Source: Streptomyces bungoensis | GTDB taxonomy: Bacteria > Actinomycetota > Actinomycetes > Streptomycetales > Streptomycetaceae | DNA length: 64,000 nucleotides | Assembly (NCBI RefSeq): GCF_001514215.1 | Contig: NZ_KQ948854.1 | Coordinates: forward strand, 24,530-88,529 | Direction: 5' to 3' | Shown: one piece after another, positions 1 to 9,362 of the stretch | How the letters are laid out: each line of letters begins with the position of its first letter | Position numbering within the stretch: position 1 is the first letter of the stretch | Position numbers and translations under genes: made by a program | The notes under the pieces: model-generated | Databases searched by the model: none | Told to the model about the DNA's origin: nothing | The model's input: the letters and a program-made list of their open reading frames with translations, nothing else

Positions 1-90
1 GGGGATCGCGCTGCTGAGCCTGGTCTGCTTCGCGCTGCTGCCGGAGACGCGGCCCGTTCCCGTGCCGGCGGTGGAGCCGGCCGCGGGCTG
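1..90 (+). CDS. C-terminal end of a membrane transporter, probably MFS (partial)
   Basis: The first 90 bases are open in frame 1 and end in TGA at 88-90. They encode 29 residues: a hydrophobic stretch (IALLSLVCFALL), then PETRP and a proline/valine tail. A last transmembrane helix followed by PETR is common at the C-terminus of MFS drug and sugar transporters. The rest lies outside the window, so the family call rests on this tail alone. It converges on the antiporter gene with an 11-base gap. Confidence 0.5.
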
Positions 91-101
91 ACCAAGTGGT
101 G

Positions 102-1202
102 CTACGGGTTGACGGCCAGTTCGAGATAGGCCGCGAACAGGACCAGGTGGACGCCGCCCTGCAGGGGTGTGGCCCGGCCGGGCACCACGGTCAGGGAGCT
201 GACCACCACGGTGAGGGCGAGCAGCAGCATGTGCGTCGGGCCCAGGCCGAGGATGAGCGGACCGGACATCCAGACGGAGGCCAGGGCGACGGCGGGGATG
301 GTCAGGCCGATGCTGGCCATGGCCGAGCCGAGTGCGAGGTTGAGGCTGGTCTGCACCCGGTCGCGGCGGGCGGCGCGCACTGCGGCGATGGTCTCGGGCA
401 GCAGCACGAGCAGCGCGATGATCACACCGACCACCGCCTGGTTCAGGCCGGCCGCCGCGACGCCGGACTCGATGGTGGGCGACACCCCCTTGGCCAGGCC
501 GACCACGCCGACCAGGGCGAGGCCGAGCAGGCCGAGGCTGGTCCAGGCGGTGCGTACGGAGGGGGGTGGCGCGTGCCCGTCCGCGGTGATGACCTCGCCC
601 TGCCGGGTGATCGGCAGGAAGTAGTCGCGGTGCCGCGCGGTCTGCGTGGTCACGAACAGTCCGTAGAGGATCAGTGAGGACAGCGCGGCGAACGTCAGTT
701 GCACGGTGGAGAACTCGGGGCCGGGCTTGCTGGTGGTGAAGGTCGGCAGCACCAGGCTGAGCGTGGCCAGGGTCGCCACGGTCGCCAGGGCGGCACCGGT
801 GCCCTCGGGGTTGAACACCGCGGTGCCGTGACGCAGGGAGGCCACGAGGAGGCAGAGCCCGACGATGCCGTTGCAAGTGATCATCACGGCGGCGAAGACG
901 GTGTCCCGGGCCAGGGTGGCGCTCTTGTCACCGCCGTCGGCCATGAGGGTGACGATCAGGGCAACCTCGATGACCGTGACGGCGATGGCCAGCACCAGGG
1001 AGCCGAACGGCTCCCCGACGCGGTGGGCGATGACCTCGGCGTGGTGCACCGCCGCCAGAACGGATCCGGCGAGGACCAGCGCCACCAGTCCCACTACGGG
1101 GCCGGGCAGGTCACGGCCCCAGGTGAAGATCAGCAGGACGGCCGCGATGACCGGCATCAGGAACGTCCACTGGGTGGTGAGCGACCTGAGCCGGGTGATC
1201 AT
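102..1202 (-). CDS. Calcium/proton antiporter, ChaA/CaCA family
   Basis: A 366-residue integral membrane protein that should exchange cytoplasmic Ca2+ (or Na+/K+) for protons. It shows the duplicated CaCA layout: an alpha-1 repeat near residues 63-83 (GEPFG then an IEVALI helix with Glu79) and an alpha-2 repeat near 258-303 (LLPETIAA with Glu270, then a Gly/Ser/Ala-rich helix). About 11 hydrophobic segments are visible, with a polar loop at 190-220. The ATG at 1202 is chosen because it starts directly before the first hydrophobic region; the open frame runs further upstream with non-membrane sequence. It follows terC on the same strand after 107 bases and may be read with it, which would tie Ca2+ export to the Ter genes. 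Length and repeats fit ChaA-type antiporters well. Confidence 0.88.
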   Translation of the reverse strand: MITRLRSLTTQWTFLMPVIAAVLLIFTWGRDLPGPVVGLVALVLAGSVLAAVHHAEVIAHRVGEPFGSLVLAIAVTVIEVALIVTLMADGGDKSATLARDTVFAAVMITCNGIVGLCLLVASLRHGTAVFNPEGTGAALATVATLATLSLVLPTFTTSKPGPEFSTVQLTFAALSSLILYGLFVTTQTARHRDYFLPITRQGEVITADGHAPPPSVRTAWTSLGLLGLALVGVVGLAKGVSPTIESGVAAAGLNQAVVGVIIALLVLLPETIAAVRAARRDRVQTSLNLALGSAMASIGLTIPAVALASVWMSGPLILGLGPTHMLLLALTVVVSSLTVVPGRATPLQGGVHLVLFAAYLELAVNP

Positions 1203-1309
1203 GCTGCGATGGTCGCAGAGGTGCAGGGGGTTCGCATTCCGCTCGTCCCGGATCCCTTCTCCTCCTTTCCGTTGCCTGCACGGTGGTCTTTCCGTTGACT
1301 GCTCGGCCG

Positions 1310-2299
1310 TCAAGCGTCGACGCCGTCCTTCGCCGCGTCCTCGCTCGCGGTGGGCGCCGGCTCGAGTGCCTCCTGCTTCCTGGAGGCCATCAGGCTGGTG
1401 ATCGTGGTCACGGCCAGGACCGCGCAGATCACGCCGAGCGAGACCGGAATGCTGATCTCGGGGACGTGGACCCCGGACTCGTGCAGCGCGTGCAGCACCA
1501 GCTTGACGCCGATGAAGCCGAGGATGATCGACAGGCCGTACGACAGGTGGACCAGCTTCTTCAGCAGGCCGCCGATGAGGAAGTACAGCTGGCGCAACCC
1601 CATCAGGGCGAACGCGTTGGCGGTGAAGACGATGTAGGGGTCCTGGGTCAGGCCGAAGATCGCGGGTATGGAGTCCAGCGCGAACAGCACGTCCGTGGTG
1701 CCGATGGCGAGCATCACGACCAGCATCGGGGTCATGACCCGCTTGCCGTTCTGCTGGATCCACAGCTTGGTGCCGTGGTAACGGTCGGCCACGCCGCACC
1801 GGCGTTCCACGGCCTTCAGCAGCTTGTTCTCCTCGTACTCGGCTTCCTCCTCGTCGGCCCGGGCCTCCTGCACGAGCTTCCAGGCGGTCCAGATGAGGAA
1901 AGCGCCGAACAGGAAGAACACCCAGGAGAAGCTGGCGATGATCGCCGCTCCGGCCGCGATGAACACGGCCCGCAGGACCAGGGCTATGAGGACACCGACC
2001 AGCAGGACGCGCTGCTGGTACTGGGTGGGCACCGAGAACTTCGCCATGATCAGGACGAAGACGAAGAGGTTGTCGACGCTCAGCGACTTCTCGGTGATGA
2101 AGCCCGCGAAGAACTCACCGGCCGGCGCACCGCCGCCGAACACGAGCAGTCCGAGGCCGAAGAGACACGCCAGGGTGATCCAGACGACCGTCCAGATGCC
2201 GGCCTCCTTGATCGACACGTCGTGGGGCTTGCGCCCGATGACGAAGTCGGCCGCTATCAGGGCGGCGAGGCCCACGACGGTGAGGACCCACAGGGTCAT
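1310..2299 (-). CDS. TerC/Alx-family membrane protein, likely metal (Mn2+) exporter
   Basis: A 329-residue TerC-family integral membrane protein. Family hallmarks are EKSLSVDNLFVF (residues 70-81) and TTDVLFALDSIPA (201-213), whose in-membrane acidic residues are thought to bind metal. About nine helices flank an acidic, Glu-rich cytoplasmic loop (149-160). TerC/Alx/MeeF proteins are linked to Mn2+ export or metallation of exported proteins. The ATG at 2299 is preferred over one at 2326: it has GGAAG five bases upstream, while 2326 has no ribosome-binding site. A candidate yybP-ykoY Mn2+ riboswitch lies about 100 bases upstream, supporting a manganese role. The TerD-type genes lie upstream on the same strand and the Ca2+/H+ antiporter downstream. 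Confidence 0.9.
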   Translation of the reverse strand: MTLWVLTVVGLAALIAADFVIGRKPHDVSIKEAGIWTVVWITLACLFGLGLLVFGGGAPAGEFFAGFITEKSLSVDNLFVFVLIMAKFSVPTQYQQRVLLVGVLIALVLRAVFIAAGAAIIASFSWVFFLFGAFLIWTAWKLVQEARADEEEAEYEENKLLKAVERRCGVADRYHGTKLWIQQNGKRVMTPMLVVMLAIGTTDVLFALDSIPAIFGLTQDPYIVFTANAFALMGLRQLYFLIGGLLKKLVHLSYGLSIILGFIGVKLVLHALHESGVHVPEISIPVSLGVICAVLAVTTITSLMASRKQEALEPAPTASEDAAKDGVDA

Positions 2300-2394
2300 G
2301 GTGACTTCCACTCGAGCCTCCGGCATGACGTCACGGCAAACACATCAGCGTTGTCGCTGCCGGAGGTCTCCTCCACCCGAGAACGGGCCGGCGC

Positions 2395-2475
2395 CCCGGG
2401 ATCTTCGTCGATCCGTACTGACGGGTGCGCCGCAGTCAGGGAGTACTCCCCTCCGTACGGAAGACTGTACCCCGA
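2395..2475 (-). promoter_or_regulatory. Candidate yybP-ykoY (Mn2+) riboswitch upstream of terC
   Basis: Read on the minus strand, the leader contains GGGGAGTACTCCC (complement of 2439-2451) and then CCGTCAGTACGG (about 2412-2423). These correspond to the two conserved Mn2+-binding loops of the yybP-ykoY aptamer, GGGGAGUA and the GUCA-containing L3. A short outer helix can form between TCTTC (5' side, about 2460-2464) and GAAGA (3' side, about 2401-2405). The element sits about 100 bases before the terC start. This RNA class typically precedes terC/alx/mntP genes, so position and sequence agree. The exact ends are approximate, and no expression platform was resolved. Confidence 0.65.
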
Positions 2476-2535
2476 TCACCAAGAAAAGGTAAAGTGGCTG
2501 GCAAAGAAAGCCCCAAAGTGCCAGTTCAGAGCGCT

Positions 2536-4302
2536 TTACTCACGCTTGGTGCGGGCGTCTGCCACCTCAGTGAGCACCCGCTGGAGGATCCCGCTGCCGG
2601 GCGGCGCGAGCACGGGCTCGTACGTCCAGGCGTGGCCGACCCAGGGGTCGGTCAGATGGTCGTCGGGCACGGGCGTCAGTCGCATGAGCGAACGCCACAG
2701 CGGGTCGAGCAGCGGGCCGTGGGCTTCGGCGTCCGCACGGTCCGCGACCAGCAGCAGATGGACGCCGACGGCCGGCCCTTCGTCGGCGAGATACCGCAGC
2801 CGGGTCACGGCCCGGTCGTCGAAACCGTACGGGAAGTCGTTGACGATCAGCAGCTGCCGGCCGCTGCCGGCATCGTGCGGCAGCGCCCCGGCCGCGCCGC
2901 CGCGCACTGCCATCCGCGTCAGGTCGACGCGGTGGGCGAGCCGTCCCAGTACCTCGGCCGCGTCCGCCGCGGCGGTCGCCGGCCGGCCCTCCAGTGCCCC
3001 GGCCCGTGTCAGCGGCGCAAGCGCCTCGGCACCGGCACCGGCCGGATCGATCACCCGCACGGAGAACTGCCCGGCCGGGTGCACCGCTAGCAGCCGCACC
3101 GCGAGCGAGACCGCCGTCTCCAGGGCGAGCCGGCGGGACGTGGCGGAGTCCAGAACGGTGCCGCCGGGTTCCGCCACCGGCCCGCTGTCGATCCACAGCG
3201 GCCGTTCCAGCGGCAGCCTGACCAGCATCGGAATGCGCAGCGAGGCGCTCTCGGGCAGGTGCAGATCACCGAGCCGCAACGCCATCGGCGGCTCGTCCGG
3301 GACACGGTAGGCGTGCCAGACCGGGCTCTCCCAGCGGGCGCAGGCCTGCGGCAGCGCGGGCTCGACGACCTCCGCCTCCGCGGTGAGCTGGGCGAGGTCG
3401 CGGTCCAGGGCGGCCCGTGCCCGTCCGACCAACTCGGTGTGCCGGGACCGGGCCGCCTCGCGCGCCGCGTCGCCTGCCGTACCGAGCCGGGCGCGCGGGT
3501 CGGCGAGGACCTGGTCGAGTTCCTTCTCCAGGCGGGAGCCGGCGAAGTCCACGGCGCCGCGGTACGCGGCCGTGCAGCGGGCCAGGTCCTCGAACATGCC
3601 CCAGACCTGGTTGTACAGCCGCTCCTCCATCGACCAGCCCGCCGCGTCGCCGGCGACGGGCTGCGCGGGCTGCGCCTCCGGGGCCTTTGAGGCCTCCTGC
3701 GGTGCGGCGATGGCGGGGGTGTCCCGAGGGTGGGGCGCCGGTGTCGCGTCGCCGCGGCCGGCCGCCTGTTCGACACGGGTCGCGAGCTCACCGGCCTCGG
3801 GCAGGCCCTGGTCGGCGAAGAGCGCGGCGAGGCCGCCGGCGTAGCCCTGCCCCACCGCGCGCACCTTCCACGCGTCCTGCCGGCGGTACACCTCAAGGGC
3901 GACGACGGCCGACTCGGCGTCGAGGCCGGTGAGGGTGAAGCGGGCGATCTCGGTGCCGTCGGGACCGGTGACCGCCGCCCGCGGAGCGGCGACCGCACCG
4001 AACCGCGGCGGGCCGCCGCCCTGCGGCGTGGGCAGGGCGAGCAGCACGCTGAGGCGGTGGACCGACTCGGGCAGGGCGGCCAGGTCGACGGCGAGCCGGT
4101 GATTCTCGGCGGCCTGCCGGGAAACCTCGACGCCGGGCAGCACCGGGACGCCGGGGTGGGCCACCCACTGTGCCCCGGGCACGGTGCCGTGCTCGTCTCC
4201 GAGCGTGGCGCCCGCCAGGACCGGTGTCTGCGCCGAGATCCGGATCTCCAGCCGGACCCGGGACAGCGGGTGGTTCTGCCCCCGCACCAGCTCGGCCGTC
4301 AT
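2536..4302 (-). CDS. TerD-domain protein with large C-terminal extension
   Basis: 588 residues. About residues 1-175 form a TerD-like beta-sandwich (start MTAELVRGQNHPL, then ...AVDLAALPESVHRLSVLLAL, ending in a YRRQDAWKVRAVGQGYAGGLAALF-type strand pair). A Pro/Ala-rich linker follows (about 175-215). The C-terminal region (220-588) has a helical, charged segment and then alternating strands and helices including RQLLIVNDFPYGFDDRAV and GVHLLLVADRADAE. This resembles degenerate FtsK/AAA-like modules reported fused to Ter domains, but no intact Walker A is visible, so ATPase activity is doubtful. TerD domains bind Ca2+ and take part in tellurite and envelope-stress responses. It lies 54 bases after the short TerD gene and is probably co-transcribed with it. 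Confidence 0.75.
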   Translation of the reverse strand: MTAELVRGQNHPLSRVRLEIRISAQTPVLAGATLGDEHGTVPGAQWVAHPGVPVLPGVEVSRQAAENHRLAVDLAALPESVHRLSVLLALPTPQGGGPPRFGAVAAPRAAVTGPDGTEIARFTLTGLDAESAVVALEVYRRQDAWKVRAVGQGYAGGLAALFADQGLPEAGELATRVEQAAGRGDATPAPHPRDTPAIAAPQEASKAPEAQPAQPVAGDAAGWSMEERLYNQVWGMFEDLARCTAAYRGAVDFAGSRLEKELDQVLADPRARLGTAGDAAREAARSRHTELVGRARAALDRDLAQLTAEAEVVEPALPQACARWESPVWHAYRVPDEPPMALRLGDLHLPESASLRIPMLVRLPLERPLWIDSGPVAEPGGTVLDSATSRRLALETAVSLAVRLLAVHPAGQFSVRVIDPAGAGAEALAPLTRAGALEGRPATAAADAAEVLGRLAHRVDLTRMAVRGGAAGALPHDAGSGRQLLIVNDFPYGFDDRAVTRLRYLADEGPAVGVHLLLVADRADAEAHGPLLDPLWRSLMRLTPVPDDHLTDPWVGHAWTYEPVLAPPGSGILQRVLTEVADARTKRE

Positions 4303-4356
4303 CGCCGTCGCCCCCCGTGTGGTGATGCCGTGCGCGCCGCGCCGCGCGTGGCGGTC

Positions 4357-4935
4357 CTACAGGTACCGCCGGATCTCCGGCATCAGGTCCTGGAAGGTGC
4401 GGCCCCTGGCGGGCTCGCCCAGTGCGGTCATCGTCCAGCCGGAGCCCACGCGGTGCACCTTCGCCATGATCTGGGCGGTGTAGTCGCCGCCGCCCGCCAG
4501 CGTGTACCGGGCGAGCTCCTGGCCGTTGGTCTCGTCGACGAGGCGGCAGAAAGCGTTCTGCACCTCCTGGAAGGTCTGGCCCGTGAAGGAGTTCACGGTG
4601 AAGACGATCTGGTCGACGTGGACCGGGACGCGCTGCAGGTCGACGAGGATCGACTCGTCGTCGCCGCCCTGGCCGGCACCGCCGACGAGGTTGTCGCCCG
4701 TGTGGCGCACGGAGCCGTCGTCGCTCACCAGGTGCCGGAAGAAGACCACGTCGACCGGCTCCTTGTCGGCGAAGAGCACCGCCGAGGCGTCCAGGTCGAT
4801 CTCCCTGGTGCGCGAGCCGAACAGGCCGCGTCGCTTCGCCGCCTGCCAGCCGAGACCCATGCGGACCGCACTCAGGCCGGCCCCGTCCTTCTTCTCCAGG
4901 CTGATGGCCTGTCCCTTGGACAAGTTGACGGTCAC
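4357..4935 (-). CDS. TerD-family stress protein
   Basis: 192 residues from the GTG at 4935, which has GAGGGGAAG about 6 bases upstream. Length and sequence match stand-alone TerD/TerE proteins: start MTVNLSKGQAISLEKKDG, a middle DLDASAVLFADKEPVDVVFFRH segment, the acidic GGDDESILVDLQRVP Ca2+-binding region near residue 90, and a GSGWTMTALGEPARG C-terminal part. Cytoplasmic Ca2+-binding protein of the Ter stress system. It heads a minus-strand series with the TerD fusion protein, terC and the antiporter. An upstream frame extension exists but lacks TerD similarity, so the GTG start is favoured. Confidence 0.92.
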   Translation of the reverse strand: MTVNLSKGQAISLEKKDGAGLSAVRMGLGWQAAKRRGLFGSRTREIDLDASAVLFADKEPVDVVFFRHLVSDDGSVRHTGDNLVGGAGQGGDDESILVDLQRVPVHVDQIVFTVNSFTGQTFQEVQNAFCRLVDETNGQELARYTLAGGGDYTAQIMAKVHRVGSGWTMTALGEPARGRTFQDLMPEIRRYL

Positions 4936-5010
4936 GGCTGCTTCCCCTCTCGGTGTTCCCCTGTTGCCGCGCACCGCGCGGTTGCCGAGAACCCTACGCA
5001 GGGGCACTGA

Positions 5011-5079
5011 CCTGCCGGACCCCCGCCCGCGCTTTGTGGCGGTGTTGAGACACAGGGCGCGGGTGCCGGGTCCGGCAGG
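5011..5079 (-). terminator. Large stem-loop downstream of uvrB
   Basis: CCTGCCGGACCC (5011-5022) is exactly complementary to GGGTCCGGCAGG (5068-5079). A second inner helix pairs bases 5025-5032 with 5057-5063 (7 bp). The structure begins 10 bases past the uvrB stop and precedes the terD promoter region, so it is best read as the uvrB terminator. No T-run follows, as is usual in Streptomyces. Confidence 0.6.
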
Positions 5080-5088
5080 GTGCGGAGG

Positions 5089-7245
5089 TCAGGCGAGGCC
5101 CGCCTCGCGCATCTGGCGCAGTTCCTTCTTCATCTCGGAGACCTCGTCGCGCAGCCGGGCGGCGACCTCGAACTGGAGCTCGGCGGCGGCGGCCCGCATC
5201 CGCTCGGTCATCTCCTCGATCTGCTCGGCGAGCTGGGCCGCCGGGCGGTCCGTGATCACCGCGGTCGCGGTCTTGCCCTTGGCCGGCCTGGCGGCCTTGC
5301 CCGCCTTCGCGCCCTTGGACGCCTTGTCACCGAGTGCGGGTACGGGTGCCTTGGCGCCCTTGCCGTCCTGCAGGTTGCGGTAGCCGGAGCCGAGCAGCTG
5401 CTCGGTGTCGACCTGCTCGCGGGCGATCTGCGCGACGATGTCGTTGATCTTCTTGCGCAGCGGCTGCGGGTCGATGCCGTTGGCCTTGTTGTAGGCGATC
5501 TGCTTCTCCCGGCGGCGGTTGGTCTCCTCGATGGCCTTCTCCATCGCCGGGGTGATCTTGTCGGCGTACATGTGGACCTGGCCGGACACATTGCGCGCCG
5601 CGCGGCCGATGGTCTGGATGAGCGACGTCCCGGAGCGCAGGAAGCCCTCCTTGTCGGCGTCGAGGATGGCGACCAGGGACACCTCGGGCAGGTCGAGGCC
5701 CTCACGCAGCAGGTTGATGCCGACCAGTACGTCGAACTCGCCGGAGCGCAGCTCGCGCAGCAGCTCGATACGGCGCAGGGTGTCGACGTCGCTGTGCAGG
5801 TAGCGGACCTGGATGCCGAGTTCGAGGAAGTAGTCGGTGAGGTCCTCGGCCATCTTCTTGGTGAGCGTGGTGACGAGGACGCGCTCGTCCTTCTCGGTGC
5901 GCTCGCGGATCTCGTGCACGAGGTCGTCGATCTGGCCCTCGGTCGGCTTGACCACGACCTCCGGGTCGACCAGGCCGGTGGGGCGGATGATCTGCTCGAC
6001 GACTCCGTCCCCGCGGGACAGCTCGTAGGTACCGGGGGTCGCGGACAGGTAGACCGTCTGCCCGATGCGCTCCTGGAACTCCTCCCACTTCAGGGGACGG
6101 TTGTCCAGCGCGGAGGGCAGCCGGAAGCCGTGCTCGACCAGGCTGCGCTTGCGGGAGGCGTCGCCCTCGTACATCGCGCCGATCTGGGGGACCGTCACAT
6201 GCGACTCGTCGATGACGAGCAGGAAGTCGTCCGGGAAGTAGTCCAGGAGGGTGTTGGGCGGGGAGCCGGGCAGGCGGCCGTCGAAGTGCATCGAGTAGTT
6301 CTCCACGCCCGAGCAGGTGCCGATCTGGCGGAGCATCTCCAGGTCGTAGGTGGTGCGCATCCTCAGGCGCTGGGCCTCCAGGAGCTTGCCCTGCTTCTCC
6401 AGCTCGCCGAGGCGTTCGCCCAGTTCCTTCTCGATGTCGTTGACGGCCCGCTCCATGCGCTCGGGGCCGGCGACGTAGTGGGAGGCCGGGAAGACGTACA
6501 GCTGCCGGTCGTCGCTGATGATCTCACCGGTGAGCGGGTGCAGCGTGGACAGCGCCTCGATCTCGTCGCCGAACATCTCGATGCGGACGGCCAGCTCCTC
6601 GTAGACGGGGAAGATCTCGATGGTGTCCCCGCGGACCCGGAAGGTGCCCCGGGTGAAGGCCAGGTCGTTGCGCGTGTACTGGATGTCCACGAAGCGGCGC
6701 AGCAGCTCGTCGCGGTCGATCTCGTCGCCGACCCGGAGGGGGACCATGCGGTCCACGTACTCCTGCGGCGTGCCCAGGCCGTAGATGCAGGACACCGAGG
6801 CGACCACGATCACGTCGCGGCGGGTGAGCAGCGAGTTCGTCGCCGAGTGGCGCAGGCGCTCGACCTCCTCGTTGATCGAGGAGTCCTTCTCGATGTAGGT
6901 GTCCGACTGCGGGATGTAGGCCTCGGGCTGGTAGTAGTCGTAGTACGAGACGAAGTACTCGACCGCGTTGTTCGGCAGGAGCTCGCGGAACTCGTTGGCC
7001 AGCTGGGCGGCCAGCGTCTTGTTCGGCGCCATCACGAGCGTGGGGCGCTGGAGCTTTTCGATCATCCACGCCGTGGTGGCCGACTTGCCGGTACCGGTCG
7101 CGCCGAGCAGGACGACGTCCTTCTCACCGGCCTCGATGCGCCTGGCCAGGTCGGCGATGGCCGCCGGCTGGTCGCCGCTGGGCTGGTAGGGGCTGACGAC
7201 CTCGAAGGGCGCCACCGTGCGTTCGATGTGGGAAACGGGCCGCAT
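5089..7245 (-). CDS. uvrB: Excinuclease ABC subunit B (UvrB)
   Basis: DNA-damage recognition helicase of nucleotide excision repair; it is loaded by UvrA and recruits UvrC to incise around lesions. From the ATG at 7245 the protein has 718 residues. Visible features are Walker A GATGTGKS (about 49-56), the beta-hairpin [13 protein letters not shown] that clamps DNA, the helicase motif IDESHVT, the YLSATPG segment, the [10 protein letters not shown] motif VI, and a C-terminal UVR domain for UvrC contact after a Lys/Ala-rich linker (about 620-650). Upstream TTG (7275) and GTG (7269) starts are possible, but the region starting [10 protein letters not shown] fits family N-termini. The MHYT gene lies 40 bases upstream on the same strand. 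No SOS box was recognised. Confidence 0.98.
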   Translation of the reverse strand: MRPVSHIERTVAPFEVVSPYQPSGDQPAAIADLARRIEAGEKDVVLLGATGTGKSATTAWMIEKLQRPTLVMAPNKTLAAQLANEFRELLPNNAVEYFVSYYDYYQPEAYIPQSDTYIEKDSSINEEVERLRHSATNSLLTRRDVIVVASVSCIYGLGTPQEYVDRMVPLRVGDEIDRDELLRRFVDIQYTRNDLAFTRGTFRVRGDTIEIFPVYEELAVRIEMFGDEIEALSTLHPLTGEIISDDRQLYVFPASHYVAGPERMERAVNDIEKELGERLGELEKQGKLLEAQRLRMRTTYDLEMLRQIGTCSGVENYSMHFDGRLPGSPPNTLLDYFPDDFLLVIDESHVTVPQIGAMYEGDASRKRSLVEHGFRLPSALDNRPLKWEEFQERIGQTVYLSATPGTYELSRGDGVVEQIIRPTGLVDPEVVVKPTEGQIDDLVHEIRERTEKDERVLVTTLTKKMAEDLTDYFLELGIQVRYLHSDVDTLRRIELLRELRSGEFDVLVGINLLREGLDLPEVSLVAILDADKEGFLRSGTSLIQTIGRAARNVSGQVHMYADKITPAMEKAIEETNRRREKQIAYNKANGIDPQPLRKKINDIVAQIAREQVDTEQLLGSGYRNLQDGKGAKAPVPALGDKASKGAKAGKAARPAKGKTATAVITDRPAAQLAEQIEEMTERMRAAAAELQFEVAARLRDEVSEMKKELRQMREAGLA

Positions 7246-7285
7246 GCCATCAACCGTACGACCCCCCACTGACAACGGGCTCCGG

Positions 7286-8158
7286 TCAGCGGTTCTGCGG
7301 GGCCCGGGAGCGGTGGTGGCCGGAGTGGTGGACCGGCCGGCGCCCGGGGTGGGCCGGGTGGTGACGGCCCTGGTGGGACGCCGCGGCGGGGACGCCCGGC
7401 TTGTCCTCGACGGTGGCCCCCGCGGGCCGGCCCATGACCATCAGCGGGTCGAGCACCACCACGACGCCGGCGAGGAGGAGGAAGGCGAGCGGACCGATCA
7501 GCATCAGAGCGAGCACCGAGCCCGACGGACCACTGGCGGCGGGGTCGGGAACGCCCCGGAGGTGGACGTCGAGGGCCGCCATGCCGGTGTAGTGCATGCC
7601 GCTGACGGCCAGGCCCATCACCAGGCTCGCGCCGACGCTCCACAGGAGGCCGCGGACGCGTCCGGCCGCCCACAGGGCGGCCGTGGCGGCCACGACGGCT
7701 ATGACGACGGAGGCGGCGACGGTGAGCGTGTTGTACGTGAACCGCCCGGCGAAGTGCATGCCGGCCATGCCCAGGTAGTGCATCGAGGCGACACCCAGAC
7801 CGGTGATCGTGCCGCCGGTGAACAGGGCGGTGCCGGTGGCGCCCCGGTAGCCGACGATGAAGATCCCGACTCCCACCATGACGATGGCGAGACCGAGGCT
7901 CGCGAAGGTGATCGCCTTGTCGTAGTGGATCGGCGTGCCCTCGATGGTGAAACCCATCATGGCGACGAAGTGCATGGTCCAGATGCCGGAGCCGATCGCG
8001 GCCGATCCGAGCGCCAGCCAGGCCGGGCGCCGGGAGTGGGTGACCAGCAGCGACCGCGTGGTGCAGCGCAGGCCGAGGGCACCGCCGAGGCAGGCCATCA
8101 GATAGGCCACCAGCGGGGTGACGGCGCCATAGCTGAATCCATCGACCGTGCCCTGCAT
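7286..8158 (-). CDS. MHYT-domain membrane sensor protein
   Basis: 290 residues with seven hydrophobic segments followed by a polar, His/Arg/Pro-rich cytoplasmic tail (about 235-290). Three family motifs are present: MHFVAMMGF (His63), [11 protein letters not shown] (His127, His135) and MHYTGMAAL (His189). In the MHYT family these His/Met residues near the outer membrane face are proposed to bind copper and sense O2, CO or NO. Many MHYT proteins carry GGDEF/EAL domains; this one is a stand-alone sensor, so its output is unknown. The stop lies 40 bases before uvrB on the same strand, so the two may share a transcript. The divergent neighbour is the secreted GDPD gene, with 281 bases between the starts. 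Confidence 0.88.
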   Translation of the reverse strand: MQGTVDGFSYGAVTPLVAYLMACLGGALGLRCTTRSLLVTHSRRPAWLALGSAAIGSGIWTMHFVAMMGFTIEGTPIHYDKAITFASLGLAIVMVGVGIFIVGYRGATGTALFTGGTITGLGVASMHYLGMAGMHFAGRFTYNTLTVAASVVIAVVAATAALWAAGRVRGLLWSVGASLVMGLAVSGMHYTGMAALDVHLRGVPDPAASGPSGSVLALMLIGPLAFLLLAGVVVVLDPLMVMGRPAGATVEDKPGVPAAASHQGRHHPAHPGRRPVHHSGHHRSRAPQNR

Positions 8159-8439
8159 GTACGCCTGCCCTTCCGCCTTCTTGCCGTCCCGGAATACCCG
8201 AAGTGTGCCCCCGTCCCAGGACCGCGGCGGCGGTCAGGGTTGACGCAGAGAGTATGACCCCCACCGGAATGGTCGAACGATTTTCCGGCAAAGAAACACG
8301 GCCCTGCCGCAGTTGTGCGGCATTGGTGAGCACGGTTTGACGATTCTGTTCATCGTGTGGCCGTCCTGCGCCCGCGTGCCGTTGACTCTCTGCTGTCAAG
8401 CTGTTGCTGTCGGTGTTCGCTCGACGCGAGGGAGTACGT

Positions 8440-9309
8440 ATGCACGCGCGCGTAGTTGCCACAGCGGCCGCCGCCGCACTGGGGACGGCCACCCTGTTCA
8501 GTCCCACCTCCGACGCCCGGGCGGGCGAGGTGGGAAAACCCTTGGTGATCGCCCACCGCGGCGCCTCGGCCTACGCGCCCGAGAACACCCTGGCCGCCAT
8601 CGACAAGGCAGCGAAGCTCGGCTTCTCCTGGGTCGAGAACGACGTCCAGCGGACCAAGGACGGCCGGCTGGTCGTCCTGCACGACGACAGCCTGCGGCGG
8701 ACCACGAACGTGGAGAAGGTGTTCCCGGACCGGGCGCCCTGGAAGGTGAAGGACTTCACCGCCGCCGAGATCGCCCGGCTGGACGCGGGCAGCTGGTTCT
8801 CCCCCGCTTACGCGGGCGTGCGCGTGCCCACCCTGGAGCAGTACATGCGCCGGGTCGAGCACAACCACGAGAAGCTGCTCCTGGAGATCAAGAACCCGGA
8901 GCTGTACCCCGGCATCGAGCAGCAGATCCTGAAGCTCCTGGGCAACGAGGGCTGGCTGGACCGGCGGCACCTCGAACGGCTGATCGTGCAGAGCTTCAGC
9001 GCGGCGAGCGTCCGCACCGTCCACGAGCTGAAGCCGGCCCTGACCACCGCCTTCCTCGGCAAGCCGCCCGTGACCCAGCTGCAGCGGTACGCGCGGTTCG
9101 CCGACCTGGTCAATCCCTCGTACGGCTCGGTCTCCACCGGCTACGTCGCCTCCGTCCACGACCTGGACGGGCCGCACGGCAGGCCGCTCAGGGTGTTCGC
9201 CTGGACGGTGAACGACGCGGCGACCGCCCGCAAGCTCGCGGGGTACGGGGCCGACGGGCTGATCAGCAACAAGCCGGACGTGGTACGGGCCGCGCTCGTC
9301 GCGGACTGA
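8440..9309 (+). CDS. Secreted glycerophosphodiester phosphodiesterase
   Basis: 289 residues; hydrolyses glycerophosphodiesters such as deacylated phospholipids to glycerol-3-phosphate and an alcohol. Residues 1-29 are a Sec-type signal peptide (MHARVVATAAAAALGTATLF, then a small-residue cleavage region). The GDPD TIM barrel follows with IAHRGASAYAPENT (His39, Arg40), the metal-binding VENDVQ (Glu67, Asp69) and VLHDDS (His81). The ATG at 8440 has GAGGGA six bases upstream, so the in-frame extension from 8404 is unlikely. In S. coelicolor the gene at this position (glpQ2, SCO1968, from memory) belongs to the PhoP phosphate-starvation regulon; a clear PHO box could not be confirmed here. Confidence 0.93.
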   Translation: MHARVVATAAAAALGTATLFSPTSDARAGEVGKPLVIAHRGASAYAPENTLAAIDKAAKLGFSWVENDVQRTKDGRLVVLHDDSLRRTTNVEKVFPDRAPWKVKDFTAAEIARLDAGSWFSPAYAGVRVPTLEQYMRRVEHNHEKLLLEIKNPELYPGIEQQILKLLGNEGWLDRRHLERLIVQSFSAASVRTVHELKPALTTAFLGKPPVTQLQRYARFADLVNPSYGSVSTGYVASVHDLDGPHGRPLRVFAWTVNDAATARKLAGYGADGLISNKPDVVRAALVAD

Positions 9310-9362
9310 GCCGGGAGCGCTGCCCGGCGGGCGTTGTCAGTGGCGGATCGTACGGTGGACGC

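Noticed and set aside
8159..8439. PHO box upstream of the secreted GDPD gene
   Set aside because: Only partial matches to the 11-base PhoP repeat unit are visible, at poor spacing. PhoP control is plausible from S. coelicolor but not shown by the sequence.
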